Notes under the pieces: generated by a model
What the model was told of the DNA's origin: nothing
Seen by the model: only the letters and a program-made list of their open reading frames with translations
Database searches by the model: none
Assembly (NCBI GenBank): GCA_004346725.1
Contig: SMDE01000004.1
Coordinates: 1-64,000 of the forward strand
Length of the DNA stretch: 64,000 bases
Source: Phytobacter diazotrophicus
GTDB lineage: Bacteria > Pseudomonadota > Gammaproteobacteria > Enterobacterales > Enterobacteriaceae
Direction: 5' to 3'
Shown: positions 15,760 to 26,168 of the stretch, piece by piece
How positions within the stretch are numbered: position 1 is the first letter of the stretch
Layout: each line of letters opens with the position of its first letter
Position numbers and translations under genes: made by a program

Positions 15760-17745
15760 TCAGAAGTTATAGGTTAAGCCAACGGTATAACGGCGGCCAT
15801 CAAGGACCGTGTCATAGGTGTCGTAATCAATCTGCTTATCCAGCACGTTGTAAATCCCGGCGGAGACCAGCAAATTCTTATTCGCGTTGTAACGCAGACC
15901 CACATCCACCTGACTGTAAGATGGCGTACCCTGCGACATTGAGGTGCGGCTTAAGTATTCCGAGGTTTTGCCACGGAAGTTCAGGCGACCCCAAAGACCC
16001 ACATCCTGCGTGGCCTGCCAGTCCAGCGTGGTGTTGATCATGTGTTTCGGCATTTTGTTAAGCGGCTTGCCGGAGAACTGACCGCTTTTCTGTTCTGACT
16101 CGGTAAAGGTGTAGTTGGCCGTCAGGTTAAGGTCGCGCGTGATGTTCCAGCCGAAGGTGGATTCGACGCCGCGCATATTGGCTTTATCAACGTTAACGCG
16201 ATCGCTGACAAAATCGTAACTGACGCTGCCGATCGTACAGGCAGGATCGGCGCTGCTGTTGCACCGACGTACTTCGGTGATTTTATCCTTGAAGTCGGTA
16301 TTGAACAGCGTAATACCCGCATTGAGGGTGTCATTGTTATCCCACAGCAGGGCGATTTCTTCGCTGAGGCTTTTTTCCGGTTTCAGGTCGGGGTTGCCGA
16401 CAATCATGCCATTCATGCGGCCACCGCCTGTCGCCTGTCCCCAGCTTGCGGAAGACTGACGCAGATCCGGGGCGCGATAACCTGCCGACACGCCGCCTTT
16501 AATTGTCCACTGGTCGGTCAGATGCCACACGCCGTAGCCGCGCGGTGTCCAGTTGGTGCCGTAGTTTTCATCTTTGTCCATGCGCAGGCCGCCAGTCAGC
16601 GTCACGCTGTCGAGCACCGCCCATTCATCTTCTGCAAATAACGCCCAGCTCCAGCGGGTGAGTTTATTCAGCCCGTCCGCCGCTTCCAGTTGATTGCCGT
16701 TATCGCGCAGTTTCTCATAGCGATACTGCCCGCCGACCGTCATGGTATGGCTGCCAAGGAAGATCTGGTTCTGGTTGTTGACGATGGTGTTATACGACTT
16801 CATCTGGCGACCCGGGTTATTGGTCTCTTCCTGCTGAATGTAGCTGGATGTGTTGAAGTCGCTGTAATAACCGCTGTGGGTTAACGAGTAAGTGGTGTGC
16901 TCGTAGCGGCTGTCACTTTTGCTGTTGGGCGTACAAACGTTGCCACGGCAGGTCTCCGCCGCCGACGACATACCAGGCGTACTGTTGCGATCCTGCAATT
17001 CGCGGGCAATATCCAGGTCGAAATCGTTTTTATCATCCGGGGTGAAATTGAACGTCACGCCACCGTTGCGCAGGCGCTGCTCGTTATAGCCGTTGAGGAT
17101 TTTATCTTCCGCGCGACGGGATAATAGCCCGCTCACTTTCGCGCCCAGTAGCCCGTCAATCAGCGGGCCGGAAGCGGAAGCGTTGGTCTGGAAGAGATCG
17201 CCGGAATCACTGTTTTCCTGGAAAGTGGCATCGCCATGCACTGAGCCTGTCCAGCCTTTGGTATTGGACACTTTTTTGGTGATGACGTTAATCACACCGC
17301 CCATTGCGTCAGAACCGTACAGTGATGACATCGGGCCGCGGATCACTTCAATACGTTCAATGGATTCTAGTGGCGGCAGCCAGCCCTGTTCGATACCGGC
17401 GTTATCACTGTTGGGGCGCGTACCGCGTGTGCTGATTCGTTTGCCATCGACCAAAAAGAGGGTGTATTGCGAAGCCATGCCGCGAATGCTGATATCACTG
17501 CTGCTGCCACCGCCGGTCACCACCACACCCGGAACATCTTTCAACGCGTCGGTGACATCCCGGTACGCTTTATCTTCAAGCTGCTGTTTAGAAATAACCG
17601 AAATAGAAGCCGGGGCGTTCTGGATTTTCTGTTCAAACCCGGTAGCGGAGACGACGACGGTGTCTTCTCCAGCCGCAAGGAGTGCCGGGGGGAAGGTGGC
17701 AGCGCAGACGGCAACTGCCAGCAATTTAGCGCGAGGTAAAGTCAT
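15760..17745 (-). CDS. cirA: CirA-like TonB-dependent catecholate siderophore receptor
   Basis: 661 aa outer-membrane beta-barrel receptor. The signal peptide begins MTLPRAKLLAVAVCAATF and is cleaved near residue 24. A TonB box (EDTVVVSA) comes next, then the plug domain with RGPMSSLYGSDAMGGVINVIT near residue 120, and the barrel ends in a terminal Phe. The lysP-cirA-fghA position supports cirA, but the sequence is rather diverged from E. coli CirA, so the siderophore could differ. The start at 17745 fits the signal peptide. A Fur-like box lies 135 bp upstream, implying iron repression. Confidence 0.75.
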   Translation of the reverse strand: MTLPRAKLLAVAVCAATFPPALLAAGEDTVVVSATGFEQKIQNAPASISVISKQQLEDKAYRDVTDALKDVPGVVVTGGGSSSDISIRGMASQYTLFLVDGKRISTRGTRPNSDNAGIEQGWLPPLESIERIEVIRGPMSSLYGSDAMGGVINVITKKVSNTKGWTGSVHGDATFQENSDSGDLFQTNASASGPLIDGLLGAKVSGLLSRRAEDKILNGYNEQRLRNGGVTFNFTPDDKNDFDLDIARELQDRNSTPGMSSAAETCRGNVCTPNSKSDSRYEHTTYSLTHSGYYSDFNTSSYIQQEETNNPGRQMKSYNTIVNNQNQIFLGSHTMTVGGQYRYEKLRDNGNQLEAADGLNKLTRWSWALFAEDEWAVLDSVTLTGGLRMDKDENYGTNWTPRGYGVWHLTDQWTIKGGVSAGYRAPDLRQSSASWGQATGGGRMNGMIVGNPDLKPEKSLSEEIALLWDNNDTLNAGITLFNTDFKDKITEVRRCNSSADPACTIGSVSYDFVSDRVNVDKANMRGVESTFGWNITRDLNLTANYTFTESEQKSGQFSGKPLNKMPKHMINTTLDWQATQDVGLWGRLNFRGKTSEYLSRTSMSQGTPSYSQVDVGLRYNANKNLLVSAGIYNVLDKQIDYDTYDTVLDGRRYTVGLTYNF

Positions 17746-17879
17746 TTTGTCATTCCGTTTAAATGAATAAAGCTCCATCGGGCAATACCATGAAGAGTAT
17801 AAGTATTTGTTTTTAAGAACTCTGGTGATGGAGAAGCGGAAGGATTGTGGATAAAAAGTGAATTTATGTAAATACAACT

Positions 17880-17898
17880 GATAATTGAAATCATTTGC
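17880..17898. promoter_or_regulatory. Fur-box-like site upstream of cirA
   Basis: GATAATTGAAATCATTTGC matches 14 of 19 positions of the consensus GATAATGATAATCATTATC. It is upstream of an iron-receptor gene, as expected for Fur control. Confidence 0.6.
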
Positions 17899-17970
17899 AT
17901 TTGTTGTTTTTGGTGAGGGGAAATCTAGTTTTTTCAGCGGGATAGTGGCAAGTGTAAGGAATCGTAAAGA

Positions 17971-17987
17971 GGAGGGCACCGCCCTCC
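17971..17987 (-). terminator. Hairpin after fghA
   Basis: GGAGGGC (17971-17977), ACC, GCCCTCC (17981-17987) form an exact 7-bp stem just past the fghA stop. On the minus strand TCTTTA follows, a weak T-tract. Confidence 0.6.
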
Positions 17988-17992
17988 GGTGA

Positions 17993-18829
17993 TTATTTCA
18001 GCAGATATTGCGCGTGGAAACGCAGGTGGTCTTCAATAAACGAGGCCATAAAGTAATAGCTGTGATCATAGCCAGGCTGAACACGAAGCGTGAGCGGCCA
18101 GCCGGTCTGGCGGGCGGCCTCAGCCAGACGGGCGGGCTGTAGCTGTTCTGCGAGGAATTGATCGGCATCGCCCTGATCGATAAGCGTTGGGATCGCATCT
18201 TTATTTTGGCTGGCCAGCATCAGCGCGCAGCTATCCCAGGCCTGCCAGGTTGAGGTGTCGTTGCCCAGATAAGCGCTAAAGGCTTTCTGTCCCCAAGGGA
18301 CCTGTGCCGGGTTTACAATCGGCGCAAACGCAGAAACGCTGGTAAAGCGCCCCGGGTTTTTCAGTGCCATGATCAGTGCTCCATGGCCGCCCATCGAATG
18401 ACCGCTGATGGCGCAACGTTCGCTGACGGTAAATTGTGATTGAATTAACGCGGGCAGTTCATCGCGCAGATAGTCATACATGCGGTAATGCGCCGCCCAC
18501 GGTTGTTCGGTGGCGTTGAGATAAAAGCCCGCGCCTTTGCCCAGATCATAGCCATCGGCGTCGGCAACGTCATCGCCGCGCGGACTGGTATCCGGCATTA
18601 CCAGAACAATCCCCAGCTCAGCCGCAACGCGTTGCGCGCCGGCTTTGGTGGTGAAGTTTTCATCGGTACAGGTCAGGCCCGACAGCCAGTACAGCACCGG
18701 AGGGGGTGTTGTTGTCTTCGTGGGCGGTAAAAAAATGCTAAATGTCATGGTGCAATTCAGCACGGTGGAGTCGTGCCGCCAGCGTTGTTGGCGCCCCTCA
18801 AAACAGCGGTGCTCTTCAAGCAATTCCAT
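17993..18829 (-). CDS. yeiG: S-formylglutathione hydrolase (YeiG/FghA)
   Basis: 278 aa alpha/beta-hydrolase of the esterase D family that converts S-formylglutathione to formate and glutathione in formaldehyde detoxification. The nucleophile elbow GHSMGGHGA is near residue 145, the acid-bearing DQGDADQFL near 220 and the His-bearing PGYDHSYYF near 255. The length and the [12 protein letters not shown] start match E. coli YeiG. It is divergent from an MFS transporter. Confidence 0.94.
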   Translation of the reverse strand: MELLEEHRCFEGRQQRWRHDSTVLNCTMTFSIFLPPTKTTTPPPVLYWLSGLTCTDENFTTKAGAQRVAAELGIVLVMPDTSPRGDDVADADGYDLGKGAGFYLNATEQPWAAHYRMYDYLRDELPALIQSQFTVSERCAISGHSMGGHGALIMALKNPGRFTSVSAFAPIVNPAQVPWGQKAFSAYLGNDTSTWQAWDSCALMLASQNKDAIPTLIDQGDADQFLAEQLQPARLAEAARQTGWPLTLRVQPGYDHSYYFMASFIEDHLRFHAQYLLK

Positions 18830-18978
18830 GCAAGGCTCCTTGATTATTTGTTAACAGTTAAAGCGTGACGATCACTCATAATACAGATAATTCATGCGCC
18901 TGTGAGTAACTTTCACTTTCACCTCGCTGCATCATAATGCATCATAAATTTTACTTTTTTTTAACGTCAGAGGTTTTC

Positions 18979-20106
18979 ATGGCGCTACGCATTGCGCTCT
19001 GTGGCTTTATCGTACTGGTGGTGGCAATGGGAATAGGGCGCTTTGCCTTCACGCCCCAGGTGCCGCTGATGATTCGCGATGGACAACTGACGTTAACCAG
19101 TGCCGGACTGGTCGCCGCGATGAATTACCTCGGTTATTTACTGGGAGCATGGGACGCGATGCGCGCCAGTAAACATATCGAAATGCGTCTGTATCTTGGC
19201 GTTGCGGGTGCTGTTGCGCTGACCTTTCTTTCGGCGCTGGCGGATAACGCCATTGCACACGGCGCGCTGCGTCTGGTGATTGGTGCGATGAGCGGCTGGG
19301 CGATGGTGCTTACCGCAGCCTGGACGAACGAGCGTCTGGCGCATTACGCCCGTCCGGGTTTGAGTGCCGCCGTATTTGCCGGGCCGGGGTCGGGCATCGC
19401 CCTGAGCGGCCTGCTGGCGGTGGTTATTCAGTCGCGCGCGCTCTCCTCAACGGCAGCCTGGCAGGTCTACGGCGTACTGGCTCTGGTGCTGGTGGTATTG
19501 ATCGCCCGCTATTTGCCGCATCCGGGTCAGTTACATCGTTCCGGCGTTCAGCCAGAACCGCTGCATTTGACAACGGATCTGAAACGACTGGTCTGGAGCT
19601 ATAGCCTGGCGGGGTTTGGCTACATCTTACCTGCGACCTTTCTTTCGCAAATGGCGGCGCTGCGCTTTCCCGGTAGCCTCTTTGCGCAGTTTGTCTGGCC
19701 AGTGTTTGGTGCTGCCGCAGTTGTCGGGATTGGGCTGAGTATTGCCCTGCGTCATGTGGGCCATAGCCATCAGCGGCTGGCGATTGTGCTGTGGCTACAA
19801 GGGTTGGGTGTGGTGGCCTCTTGCGTATTGCCGGGGATGGGTGGACTGGTCATGGGCGCGCTATTGGTCGGCGGGGGTTTTCTGTGTGCGGTGCAGTTAT
19901 CGCTGCTGTATGGCCGCGAACTGGCGCCGAATCATACCCGGTATATGGCGGGTTTGCTCACCACCGGCTATGCCGTCGGGCAATTGATTGGGCCGATGAC
20001 GTCTGCGCTCTCCACCTGGCTTACGCAGCGGCTGGAACCCGCACTAGTGCTGGCCGGGCTGGCGCTGCTACTCGGCGGGATTTTGGTCTGGAAACGTTCG
20101 GCGTGA
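18979..20106 (+). CDS. MFS transporter, YbfB/YjiJ-like
   Basis: 375 aa, about twelve hydrophobic segments, with the N-terminal GFIVLVVAMGIGRFAFTP typical of YbfB/YjiJ-type major-facilitator proteins. The start at 18979 follows AGAGG and the first membrane span. The substrate is unknown. It sits between fghA and folE, where I know of no E. coli gene, so it is accessory. A small GTGACGATCAC dyad (18865-18875) lies in the divergent promoter. Confidence 0.75.
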   Translation: MALRIALCGFIVLVVAMGIGRFAFTPQVPLMIRDGQLTLTSAGLVAAMNYLGYLLGAWDAMRASKHIEMRLYLGVAGAVALTFLSALADNAIAHGALRLVIGAMSGWAMVLTAAWTNERLAHYARPGLSAAVFAGPGSGIALSGLLAVVIQSRALSSTAAWQVYGVLALVLVVLIARYLPHPGQLHRSGVQPEPLHLTTDLKRLVWSYSLAGFGYILPATFLSQMAALRFPGSLFAQFVWPVFGAAAVVGIGLSIALRHVGHSHQRLAIVLWLQGLGVVASCVLPGMGGLVMGALLVGGGFLCAVQLSLLYGRELAPNHTRYMAGLLTTGYAVGQLIGPMTSALSTWLTQRLEPALVLAGLALLLGGILVWKRSA

Positions 20107-20230
20107 AAGGTACGAGCAATTTCATTAATTATCACCGTGAATACTGGATTCTGTGCGCGACCTCACGCACAATGATTGCTCGCTTCGCCCGTCGCACGGC
20201 GAAGATGCCACACCTGCAGGAGAATAAAAA

Positions 20231-20896
20231 ATGTCATCACTCAGTAAAGAAGCGGCTCTCGTTCATGAGGCCCTGGTTGCCCGTGGCCTTGAAACCCCGT
20301 TGCGCCCGCCTGTCGACATGGATAACGAAACCCGTAAACGCCTGATAGCCGGTCATATGACCGAGATTATGCAGCTCCTTAATCTCGATCTGAATGATGA
20401 CAGCCTGATGGAAACTCCACATCGCATCGCCAAAATGTACGTTGATGAAATTTTCTCGGGACTGGATTATGCCAATTTCCCGAAAATTACCGTCATCGAA
20501 AATAAAATGAAAGTGGATGAGATGGTGACGGTGCGTGATATTACGCTGACCAGCACCTGTGAACACCACTTTGTCACTATCGATGGGAAAGCGACCGTCG
20601 CTTATATTCCCAAAGAGTCGGTGATTGGTCTGTCGAAAATTAACCGTATTGTGCAGTTCTTTGCCCAACGTCCACAGGTGCAGGAACGTTTGACGCAGCA
20701 GATCCTGACGGCGCTGCAAACGCTGCTGGGTACCAATAATGTGGCGGTGTCCATTGACGCGGTACATTACTGTGTGAAAGCACGTGGCATTCGTGATGCT
20801 ACCAGCGCCACTACCACGACGTCACTGGGCGGGCTGTTTAAGTCCAGCCAGAACACTCGCCAGGAGTTCCTGCGCGCAGTACGTCACCATAACTAA
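20231..20896 (+). CDS. folE: GTP cyclohydrolase I FolE
   Basis: 221 aa. It converts GTP to 7,8-dihydroneopterin triphosphate, the first step of folate and pterin synthesis. The zinc and active-site segment [21 protein letters not shown] (about residues 108-128) and the late [10 protein letters not shown] motif carry the conserved cysteines and histidines. It is nearly identical to E. coli FolE. AGGAG precedes the ATG. yeiB follows after 21 nt, as in E. coli. Confidence 0.97.
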   Translation: MSSLSKEAALVHEALVARGLETPLRPPVDMDNETRKRLIAGHMTEIMQLLNLDLNDDSLMETPHRIAKMYVDEIFSGLDYANFPKITVIENKMKVDEMVTVRDITLTSTCEHHFVTIDGKATVAYIPKESVIGLSKINRIVQFFAQRPQVQERLTQQILTALQTLLGTNNVAVSIDAVHYCVKARGIRDATSATTTTSLGGLFKSSQNTRQEFLRAVRHHN

Positions 20897-20917
20897 TTAG
20901 CCCGGAGAGCTGGATAC

Positions 20918-22078
20918 ATGGAGAGAAATGTCACGCTGGATTTTGTTCGTGGCATTGCCATTCTCGGTATCCTGCTTCTGAATATCACCGCTTTTGGACT
21001 GCCAAAAGCGGCCTATCTTAATCCCGCCTGGGCTGGCAGCATCACCTTAAGCGATGCCTGGACATGGGCGGCGCTCGACCTGTTTGCGCAGGTGAAATTC
21101 CTCTCCCTGTTTGCGCTTCTCTTTGGCGCGGGCCTGCAAATGCTCTTGCCACGCGGCAAGCGCTGGATCCAGTCACGCTTAACGTTACTGGTGCTGCTGG
21201 GTTTTATTCACGCGCTGGTCTTCTGGGATGGCGATATTTTGCTGGCTTATGGGCTGATTGGGCTTATCAGTTGGCGCATGATTCGCGATGCGCAAAGTGT
21301 AAAAGCGTTGTTTAACACCGGGCTGGCGCTGTATTTGATTGGCATTGTGGTGTTGCTGTTGCTGGGGGTTATCTCCGGTAGCGCGCCCAACCGTTCATGG
21401 CTACCTGGACCGGCCAATATCCAGTATGAAGTCTGGTGGAAAACGACGGGCAGCGTGATGGAGGCCATCAGTAATCGTGCTGATATGCTCTCCAGCGGTC
21501 TGCTGGCGCTGGGGGCGCAGTATGGCTGGGAGTTGGCCGGGCTGATGTTGCTGGGCGCAGCGCTGATGCGTAGCGGCTGGCTGAAAGGGCAGTTCAGTCT
21601 GGGGCACTATCGCCGTACGGGATGCTTTTTGATAGCGCTTGGCGTAGCGATAAACCTGCCGGCTATTATTGCCCAATGGCAACTTGACTGGGCATATCGC
21701 TGGTGCGCGTTTATCCTGCAAGCGCCGCGTGAGCTGGGCGCACCCATACAGGTGCTGGGTTATACCGCGCTTATCTTTGGTTTCTGGCCGCAACTGTGCC
21801 GCTGGAGACTGGTTAATGCTGTGGCCTGCGTTGGGCGGATGGCACTGAGCAATTACCTGCTGCAAACGCTCATTTGTACCACGCTGTTTTATCGTTTCGG
21901 CCTGGTGATGAAGTTTGATCGCTTGCAACTGCTGGCTTTCGTCCCACCGGTCTGGGCCGTCAATATTCTCTTCTCTGTTCTCTGGCTGCGCCAGTTCCGT
22001 CAGGGGCCGATGGAGTGGTTGTGGCGGCAATTAACCGCGCGTGCTGCGGGGACATCATTGCCGCGCACATCCAGATAA
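20918..22078 (+). CDS. yeiB: YeiB, DUF418 inner-membrane protein
   Basis: 386 aa polytopic membrane protein opening RNVTLDFVRGIAILGILLLN, the DUF418/acyltransferase-like start. About nine or ten spans are visible. The function is unproven. CGGAGAG precedes the ATG, and the gene is in an operon with folE. Confidence 0.9.
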   Translation: MERNVTLDFVRGIAILGILLLNITAFGLPKAAYLNPAWAGSITLSDAWTWAALDLFAQVKFLSLFALLFGAGLQMLLPRGKRWIQSRLTLLVLLGFIHALVFWDGDILLAYGLIGLISWRMIRDAQSVKALFNTGLALYLIGIVVLLLLGVISGSAPNRSWLPGPANIQYEVWWKTTGSVMEAISNRADMLSSGLLALGAQYGWELAGLMLLGAALMRSGWLKGQFSLGHYRRTGCFLIALGVAINLPAIIAQWQLDWAYRWCAFILQAPRELGAPIQVLGYTALIFGFWPQLCRWRLVNAVACVGRMALSNYLLQTLICTTLFYRFGLVMKFDRLQLLAFVPPVWAVNILFSVLWLRQFRQGPMEWLWRQLTARAAGTSLPRTSR

Positions 22079-22108
22079 CGATCTGGATCACAATCATTAA
22101 CAAAATGG

Positions 22109-22124
22109 ATGTAACCGTTTCCAT
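22109..22124. promoter_or_regulatory. GalR/GalS operator upstream of galS
   Basis: ATGTAACCGTTTCCAT fits the gal operator form (GTGNAANCGNTTNCAC) with the central CG and flanking A/T triplets. It is about 108 nt ahead of galS, so autoregulation is expected. Confidence 0.75.
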
Positions 22125-22127
22125 TGA

Positions 22128-22143
22128 TGTGATGCCACTCACG
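22128..22143. promoter_or_regulatory. CRP-like site upstream of galS
   Basis: TGTGATGCCACTCACG matches TGTGA-N6-TCACA at 9 of 10 defined positions. It lies 4 bp from the gal operator. Confidence 0.6.
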
Positions 22144-22232
22144 CAGCAACCGCTCGCCGACTGAGAGAATGGCCTCCTTGCTAAACAGGGGGTATCTGTG
22201 AGCTGCCGTAATCAACATAAAGGTTGGTCAAT

Positions 22233-23258
22233 ATGATCACCATTCGTGATGTGGCCCGTCAGGCGGGCGTTTCCGTCGCGACGGTTTCCCGTGTGCTGAA
22301 TAACAGTGCGCTGGTCAGTCAGGAAACGCGGGAAGCGGTGATGAAGGCGGTGGCGCAACTGGGCTATCGCCCGAATGCCAACGCCCAGGCACTGGCCACG
22401 CAGATCAGCGACACCATCGGCGTGGTGGTGATGGACGTCTCCGACGCCTTCTTTGGCGCGCTGGTGAAAGCGGTGGATACCGTGGCGCAGCAGCATCAGA
22501 AATATGTGCTCATCGGCAACAGTTACCACGAAGCGGAAAAAGAGCGCCACGCTATTGAGGTGCTGATACGTCAACGATGTAACGCATTGATTGTTCATTC
22601 AAAAGCGCTAAGTGATGAAGAACTCGCCGGGTTTATGGAACAGATCCCTGGCATGGTGGTGATCAATCGCGTGGTGCCGGGTTACGTCCACCGTTGTGTC
22701 TCACTCGATAACGTCAGCGGTGCGGTGATGGCCACCCGCATGCTGCTCAATCACGGACATCAACGCATAGGCTATCTCGCCTCCAGCCATCAGATTGAAG
22801 ATAACGACATGCGCCGTGAGGGCTGGGTTAAAGCGCTTGCGGAGCAGGGCATTGCCGCGCCGGATGCCTGGGTGGGTATGGGTTCACCGGATATGCAGGG
22901 CGGGGAAGCGGCTATGGTGGAACTCCTGAGCCGCAATCAGCAGCTTACGGCGGTGTTTGCCTATAACGACAGCATGGCCGCCGGGGCGTTAACGGCGCTG
23001 AAAGATAATGGCATTGCGGTGCCACCGCATCTTTCTCTCATTGGTTTCGATGATATCCCGATTGCCCGTTATACCGATCCGCAATTGACGACGGTGCGTT
23101 ACCCCATTGCGTCAATGGCCCGTCTGGCTACGGAACTGGCGCTGATGGGGGCTGCGGGCAAGCTCGATCCTGAGGCTTCACACTGCTTTATGCCAACGCT
23201 GGTACGCCGTCATTCTGTCGCTTCACGTCAATCTGTGGCAACGATCACTAACTTATGA
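22233..23258 (+). CDS. galS: mgl regulon repressor/isorepressor GalS
   Basis: 341 aa LacI-family repressor that responds to galactose. The N-terminal helix-turn-helix ([21 protein letters not shown], about residues 2-22), hinge and sugar-binding core match GalS, and it ends HSVASRQS. The ATG at 22233 is preferred to an upstream TTG because AAAGG is 9 nt ahead and MITIRDVA is the known start. It lies upstream of mglBAC with gal operators before itself and before mglB. Confidence 0.95.
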   Translation: MITIRDVARQAGVSVATVSRVLNNSALVSQETREAVMKAVAQLGYRPNANAQALATQISDTIGVVVMDVSDAFFGALVKAVDTVAQQHQKYVLIGNSYHEAEKERHAIEVLIRQRCNALIVHSKALSDEELAGFMEQIPGMVVINRVVPGYVHRCVSLDNVSGAVMATRMLLNHGHQRIGYLASSHQIEDNDMRREGWVKALAEQGIAAPDAWVGMGSPDMQGGEAAMVELLSRNQQLTAVFAYNDSMAAGALTALKDNGIAVPPHLSLIGFDDIPIARYTDPQLTTVRYPIASMARLATELALMGAAGKLDPEASHCFMPTLVRRHSVASRQSVATITNL

Positions 23259-23267
23259 TGTTTGTTG

Positions 23268-23283
23268 ATGTAACCGTTTTCAA
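23268..23283. promoter_or_regulatory. GalR/GalS operator upstream of mglB
   Basis: ATGTAACCGTTTTCAA, in the same form as the galS operator. It starts 10 nt after the galS stop and sits next to a perfect CRP site. Confidence 0.75.
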
Positions 23284-23285
23284 TC

Positions 23286-23301
23286 TGTGAGTAAATTCAC
23301 A
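23286..23301. promoter_or_regulatory. CRP site of the mglBAC promoter
   Basis: TGTGAGTAAATTCACA is an exact TGTGA-N6-TCACA match. It lies two bases from the gal operator, the classic activator plus repressor arrangement. Confidence 0.88.
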
Positions 23302-23549
23302 GTATCTTAACAAGGCGGTGACTATGATGTCAGCGTTTTAGAAGCTGAAACACGATGTAACGGTGATTATTCATTTTCACTGAGTCATTCAGCCTGAAGC
23401 ATCGAAGAAAGCGCATTATTGGAGCGTTACCGAACACGGAAGAACGAATTTTTTGAGTGAACTTCGGCGAACAGTAACGTTTCATTAACTTGCTGCCCCG
23501 CCGACCATTATTCGCATGAACTACCCTGCATAAAAAAACCGGAGATACC

Positions 23550-24548
23550 ATGAATAAGAAGGTGTTGACTCTGTCTGCTGTTATGGCAAGCATGTTTTTT
23601 GGCGCAGCCGCACATGCAGCTGATACCCGTATTGGTGTGACCATCTATAAATATGACGACAACTTCATGTCAGTTGTCCGTAAAGCCATCGAGAAAGACG
23701 CCAAAGAAGCTTCTGGCGTACAGCTGCTGATGAACGACTCCCAGAACGACCAGTCCAAACAGAACGACCAGATTGACGTTCTGCTGGCGAAAGGCGTTAA
23801 AGCCCTGGCAATCAACCTGGTTGACCCGGCTGCTGCAGGCACCGTTATCGAAAAAGCACGTGGTCAGAACATTCCGGTTGTGTTCTTCAACAAAGAGCCT
23901 TCTCGCAAAGCGCTGGATAGTTACGACAAAGCTTATTATGTGGGTACCGACTCCAAAGAATCCGGCATCATTCAGGGCGACCTGATTGCCAAACACTGGG
24001 CTGACAATAAAAACTGGGACCTGAACAAAGACGGTCAAATTCAGTACGTTCTGCTGAAAGGCGAACCAGGTCACCCGGATGCTGAAGCACGTACCACTTA
24101 CGTTATCAAAGAGCTGAATGACAAAGGCATCAAAACTGAGCAACTGCAGTTAGATACCGCAATGTGGGATACCGCTCAGGCGAAAGACAAAATGGACGCA
24201 TGGCTGTCCGGCCCGAACGCCAACAAAATTGAAGTCGTGATCGCGAACAACGATGCGATGGCGATGGGTGCGGTTGAAGCGCTGAAAGCGCACAACAAAT
24301 CTTCCATCCCGGTATTCGGCGTGGATGCGCTGCCAGAAGCACTGGCACTGGTTAAATCTGGCGCAATGGCCGGTACCGTGCTGAACGATGCCAACAACCA
24401 GGCGAAAGCAACCTTCGATCTGGCGAAAAACCTGGCAGATGGTAAAGGCGCAGCTGACGGCACCAACTGGAAAATTGAGAACAAAATTGTTCGTATTCCT
24501 TACGTTGGTGTAGATCAGGGCAATCTGTCTCAGTTCATCGGTAAATAA
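23550..24548 (+). CDS. mglB: Galactose/methyl-galactoside-binding periplasmic protein MglB
   Basis: 332 aa periplasmic binding protein for D-galactose and D-glucose, also a ligand carrier for chemotaxis through Trg. The signal peptide [19 protein letters not shown] is cleaved after AHA at about residue 23. The calcium-binding loop DLNKDGQIQ is present near residue 157 of the precursor. CCGGAG precedes the ATG. It is first in the mglBAC operon, and a stem-loop after the stop probably keeps its mRNA abundant relative to mglA. Confidence 0.97.
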   Translation: MNKKVLTLSAVMASMFFGAAAHAADTRIGVTIYKYDDNFMSVVRKAIEKDAKEASGVQLLMNDSQNDQSKQNDQIDVLLAKGVKALAINLVDPAAAGTVIEKARGQNIPVVFFNKEPSRKALDSYDKAYYVGTDSKESGIIQGDLIAKHWADNKNWDLNKDGQIQYVLLKGEPGHPDAEARTTYVIKELNDKGIKTEQLQLDTAMWDTAQAKDKMDAWLSGPNANKIEVVIANNDAMAMGAVEALKAHNKSSIPVFGVDALPEALALVKSGAMAGTVLNDANNQAKATFDLAKNLADGKGAADGTNWKIENKIVRIPYVGVDQGNLSQFIGK

Positions 24549-24571
24549 TTCGTTTTAAGCATGTTCTCACC

Positions 24572-24596
24572 GGGCGCAACAATAATAGTTGCGCCC
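24572..24596 (+). promoter_or_regulatory. mglB-mglA intercistronic stem-loop
   Basis: GGGCGCAAC (24572-24580) and GTTGCGCCC (24588-24596) are exact 9-bp arms around a 7-nt loop. Few T residues follow, so read-through with partial termination or mRNA stabilisation of mglB is likely. Confidence 0.7.
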
Positions 24597-24632
24597 TTAT
24601 AATACGATATGCCAGGCCAACAAGGTACAATT

Positions 24633-26153
24633 ATGGTCAGCAATAATACTCAGTCGTCCGGTGAATTCTTGTTGGAAATGAGCAATATCAACAAGTCTTT
24701 TCCAGGGGTAAAGGCTCTCGATAATGTTAATTTAAAAGTGCGTCCGCACTCAATCCATGCATTAATGGGTGAAAATGGCGCCGGTAAATCGACATTATTA
24801 AAATGCCTTTTTGGGATATACCAGAAAGATTCCGGTAGCATTCTTTTTCAGGGAAAAGAAATCGATTTCCATTCTGCTAAAGAAGCGCTGGAAAATGGTA
24901 TCTCAATGGTTCACCAGGAACTTAACCTGGTGTTGCAGCGTTCTGTAATGGACAACATGTGGTTAGGTCGCTACCCAACCAAAGGCGTGTTTGTCGATCA
25001 GGACAAAATGTACCGTGATACAAAAGCCATCTTTGATGAGCTGGATATTGATATTGATCCGCGTGCGCGTGTCGGTACATTATCTGTTTCGCAAATGCAG
25101 ATGATCGAAATTGCAAAAGCGTTCTCATACGATGCCAAAATTGTCATCATGGACGAACCAACTTCTTCGCTGACCGAAAAAGAAGTTAATCATCTTTTCA
25201 AAATTATCCGTAAGCTGAAAGATCGCGGCTGCGGTATTGTTTATATTTCCCATAAGATGGAAGAAATCTTCCAACTGTGCGATGAAATTACGATCCTGCG
25301 TGATGGTCAGTGGATTGCGACCCAGCCGCTCGAAGGGCTGGATATGGACAAGATCATTGCGATGATGGTGGGGCGTTCGCTCAACCAACGTTTCCCGGAT
25401 CGCCAGAACACGCCGGGTGAGACGATTCTCGAAGTACGTAATCTGACCTCATTGCGCCAGCCGTCAATCCGCGATATCTCCTTTGATCTGCGTAAAGGTG
25501 AGATTCTTGGTATTGCTGGTCTGGTTGGGGCGAAGCGTACCGATATCGTAGAAACATTATTTGGTATTCGTGAAAAAGCCACGGGTACAATTAAGCTACA
25601 CGGCAAAAATATTAATAACCACAATGCAAATGAAGCCATCAATAATGGTTTCGCACTGGTTACCGAAGAGCGTCGCTCTACCGGGATTTACGCTTACCTG
25701 GATATCGGATTTAACTCGCTTATTTCCAATATTCAGAACTATAAAAATAAAGTCGGTCTGCTGGATAATTCCCGTATGAAAAGCGATACCCAATGGGTTA
25801 TTGACTCCATGCGCGTGAAAACACCCGGCCACCGTACCCAAATCGGATCGCTTTCCGGTGGTAACCAACAGAAAGTGATTATTGGTCGCTGGTTGTTAAC
25901 CCAACCAGAAATCTTAATGCTTGACGAACCCACTCGTGGTATTGACGTTGGGGCGAAGTTCGAGATATATCAGCTGATTGCGGAGCTGGCGAAGAAAAAC
26001 AAGGGGATTATTATTATCTCCTCTGAAATGCCTGAATTGTTGGGTATCACTGACCGTATTCTGGTTATGAGCAATGGTCTCGTTGCCGGAATTGTTGACA
26101 CTAAAACGACAACGCAAAACGAAATACTCCGTCTTGCGTCTTTGCACCTTTAA
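24633..26153 (+). CDS. mglA: Galactose/methyl-galactoside ABC ATPase MglA
   Basis: 506 aa with two fused ABC domains. The first has Walker [10 protein letters not shown] near 45, a signature-like [14 protein letters not shown] and Walker [12 protein letters not shown]. The second has a degenerate Walker A ([10 protein letters not shown]), then [14 protein letters not shown] and [13 protein letters not shown]. This is the usual pattern for sugar importers of the RbsA/MglA type. The ATG at 24633 follows AAGG and gives the E. coli length. mglC follows after 15 nt. Confidence 0.96.
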   Translation: MVSNNTQSSGEFLLEMSNINKSFPGVKALDNVNLKVRPHSIHALMGENGAGKSTLLKCLFGIYQKDSGSILFQGKEIDFHSAKEALENGISMVHQELNLVLQRSVMDNMWLGRYPTKGVFVDQDKMYRDTKAIFDELDIDIDPRARVGTLSVSQMQMIEIAKAFSYDAKIVIMDEPTSSLTEKEVNHLFKIIRKLKDRGCGIVYISHKMEEIFQLCDEITILRDGQWIATQPLEGLDMDKIIAMMVGRSLNQRFPDRQNTPGETILEVRNLTSLRQPSIRDISFDLRKGEILGIAGLVGAKRTDIVETLFGIREKATGTIKLHGKNINNHNANEAINNGFALVTEERRSTGIYAYLDIGFNSLISNIQNYKNKVGLLDNSRMKSDTQWVIDSMRVKTPGHRTQIGSLSGGNQQKVIIGRWLLTQPEILMLDEPTRGIDVGAKFEIYQLIAELAKKNKGIIIISSEMPELLGITDRILVMSNGLVAGIVDTKTTTQNEILRLASLHL

Positions 26154-26168
26154 GATCAGGGGCTCCTC

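Noticed and set aside
17746..17979. N-terminal extension of the TonB receptor by 78 residues
   Set aside because: It would place the signal peptide internally and run through the promoter region.
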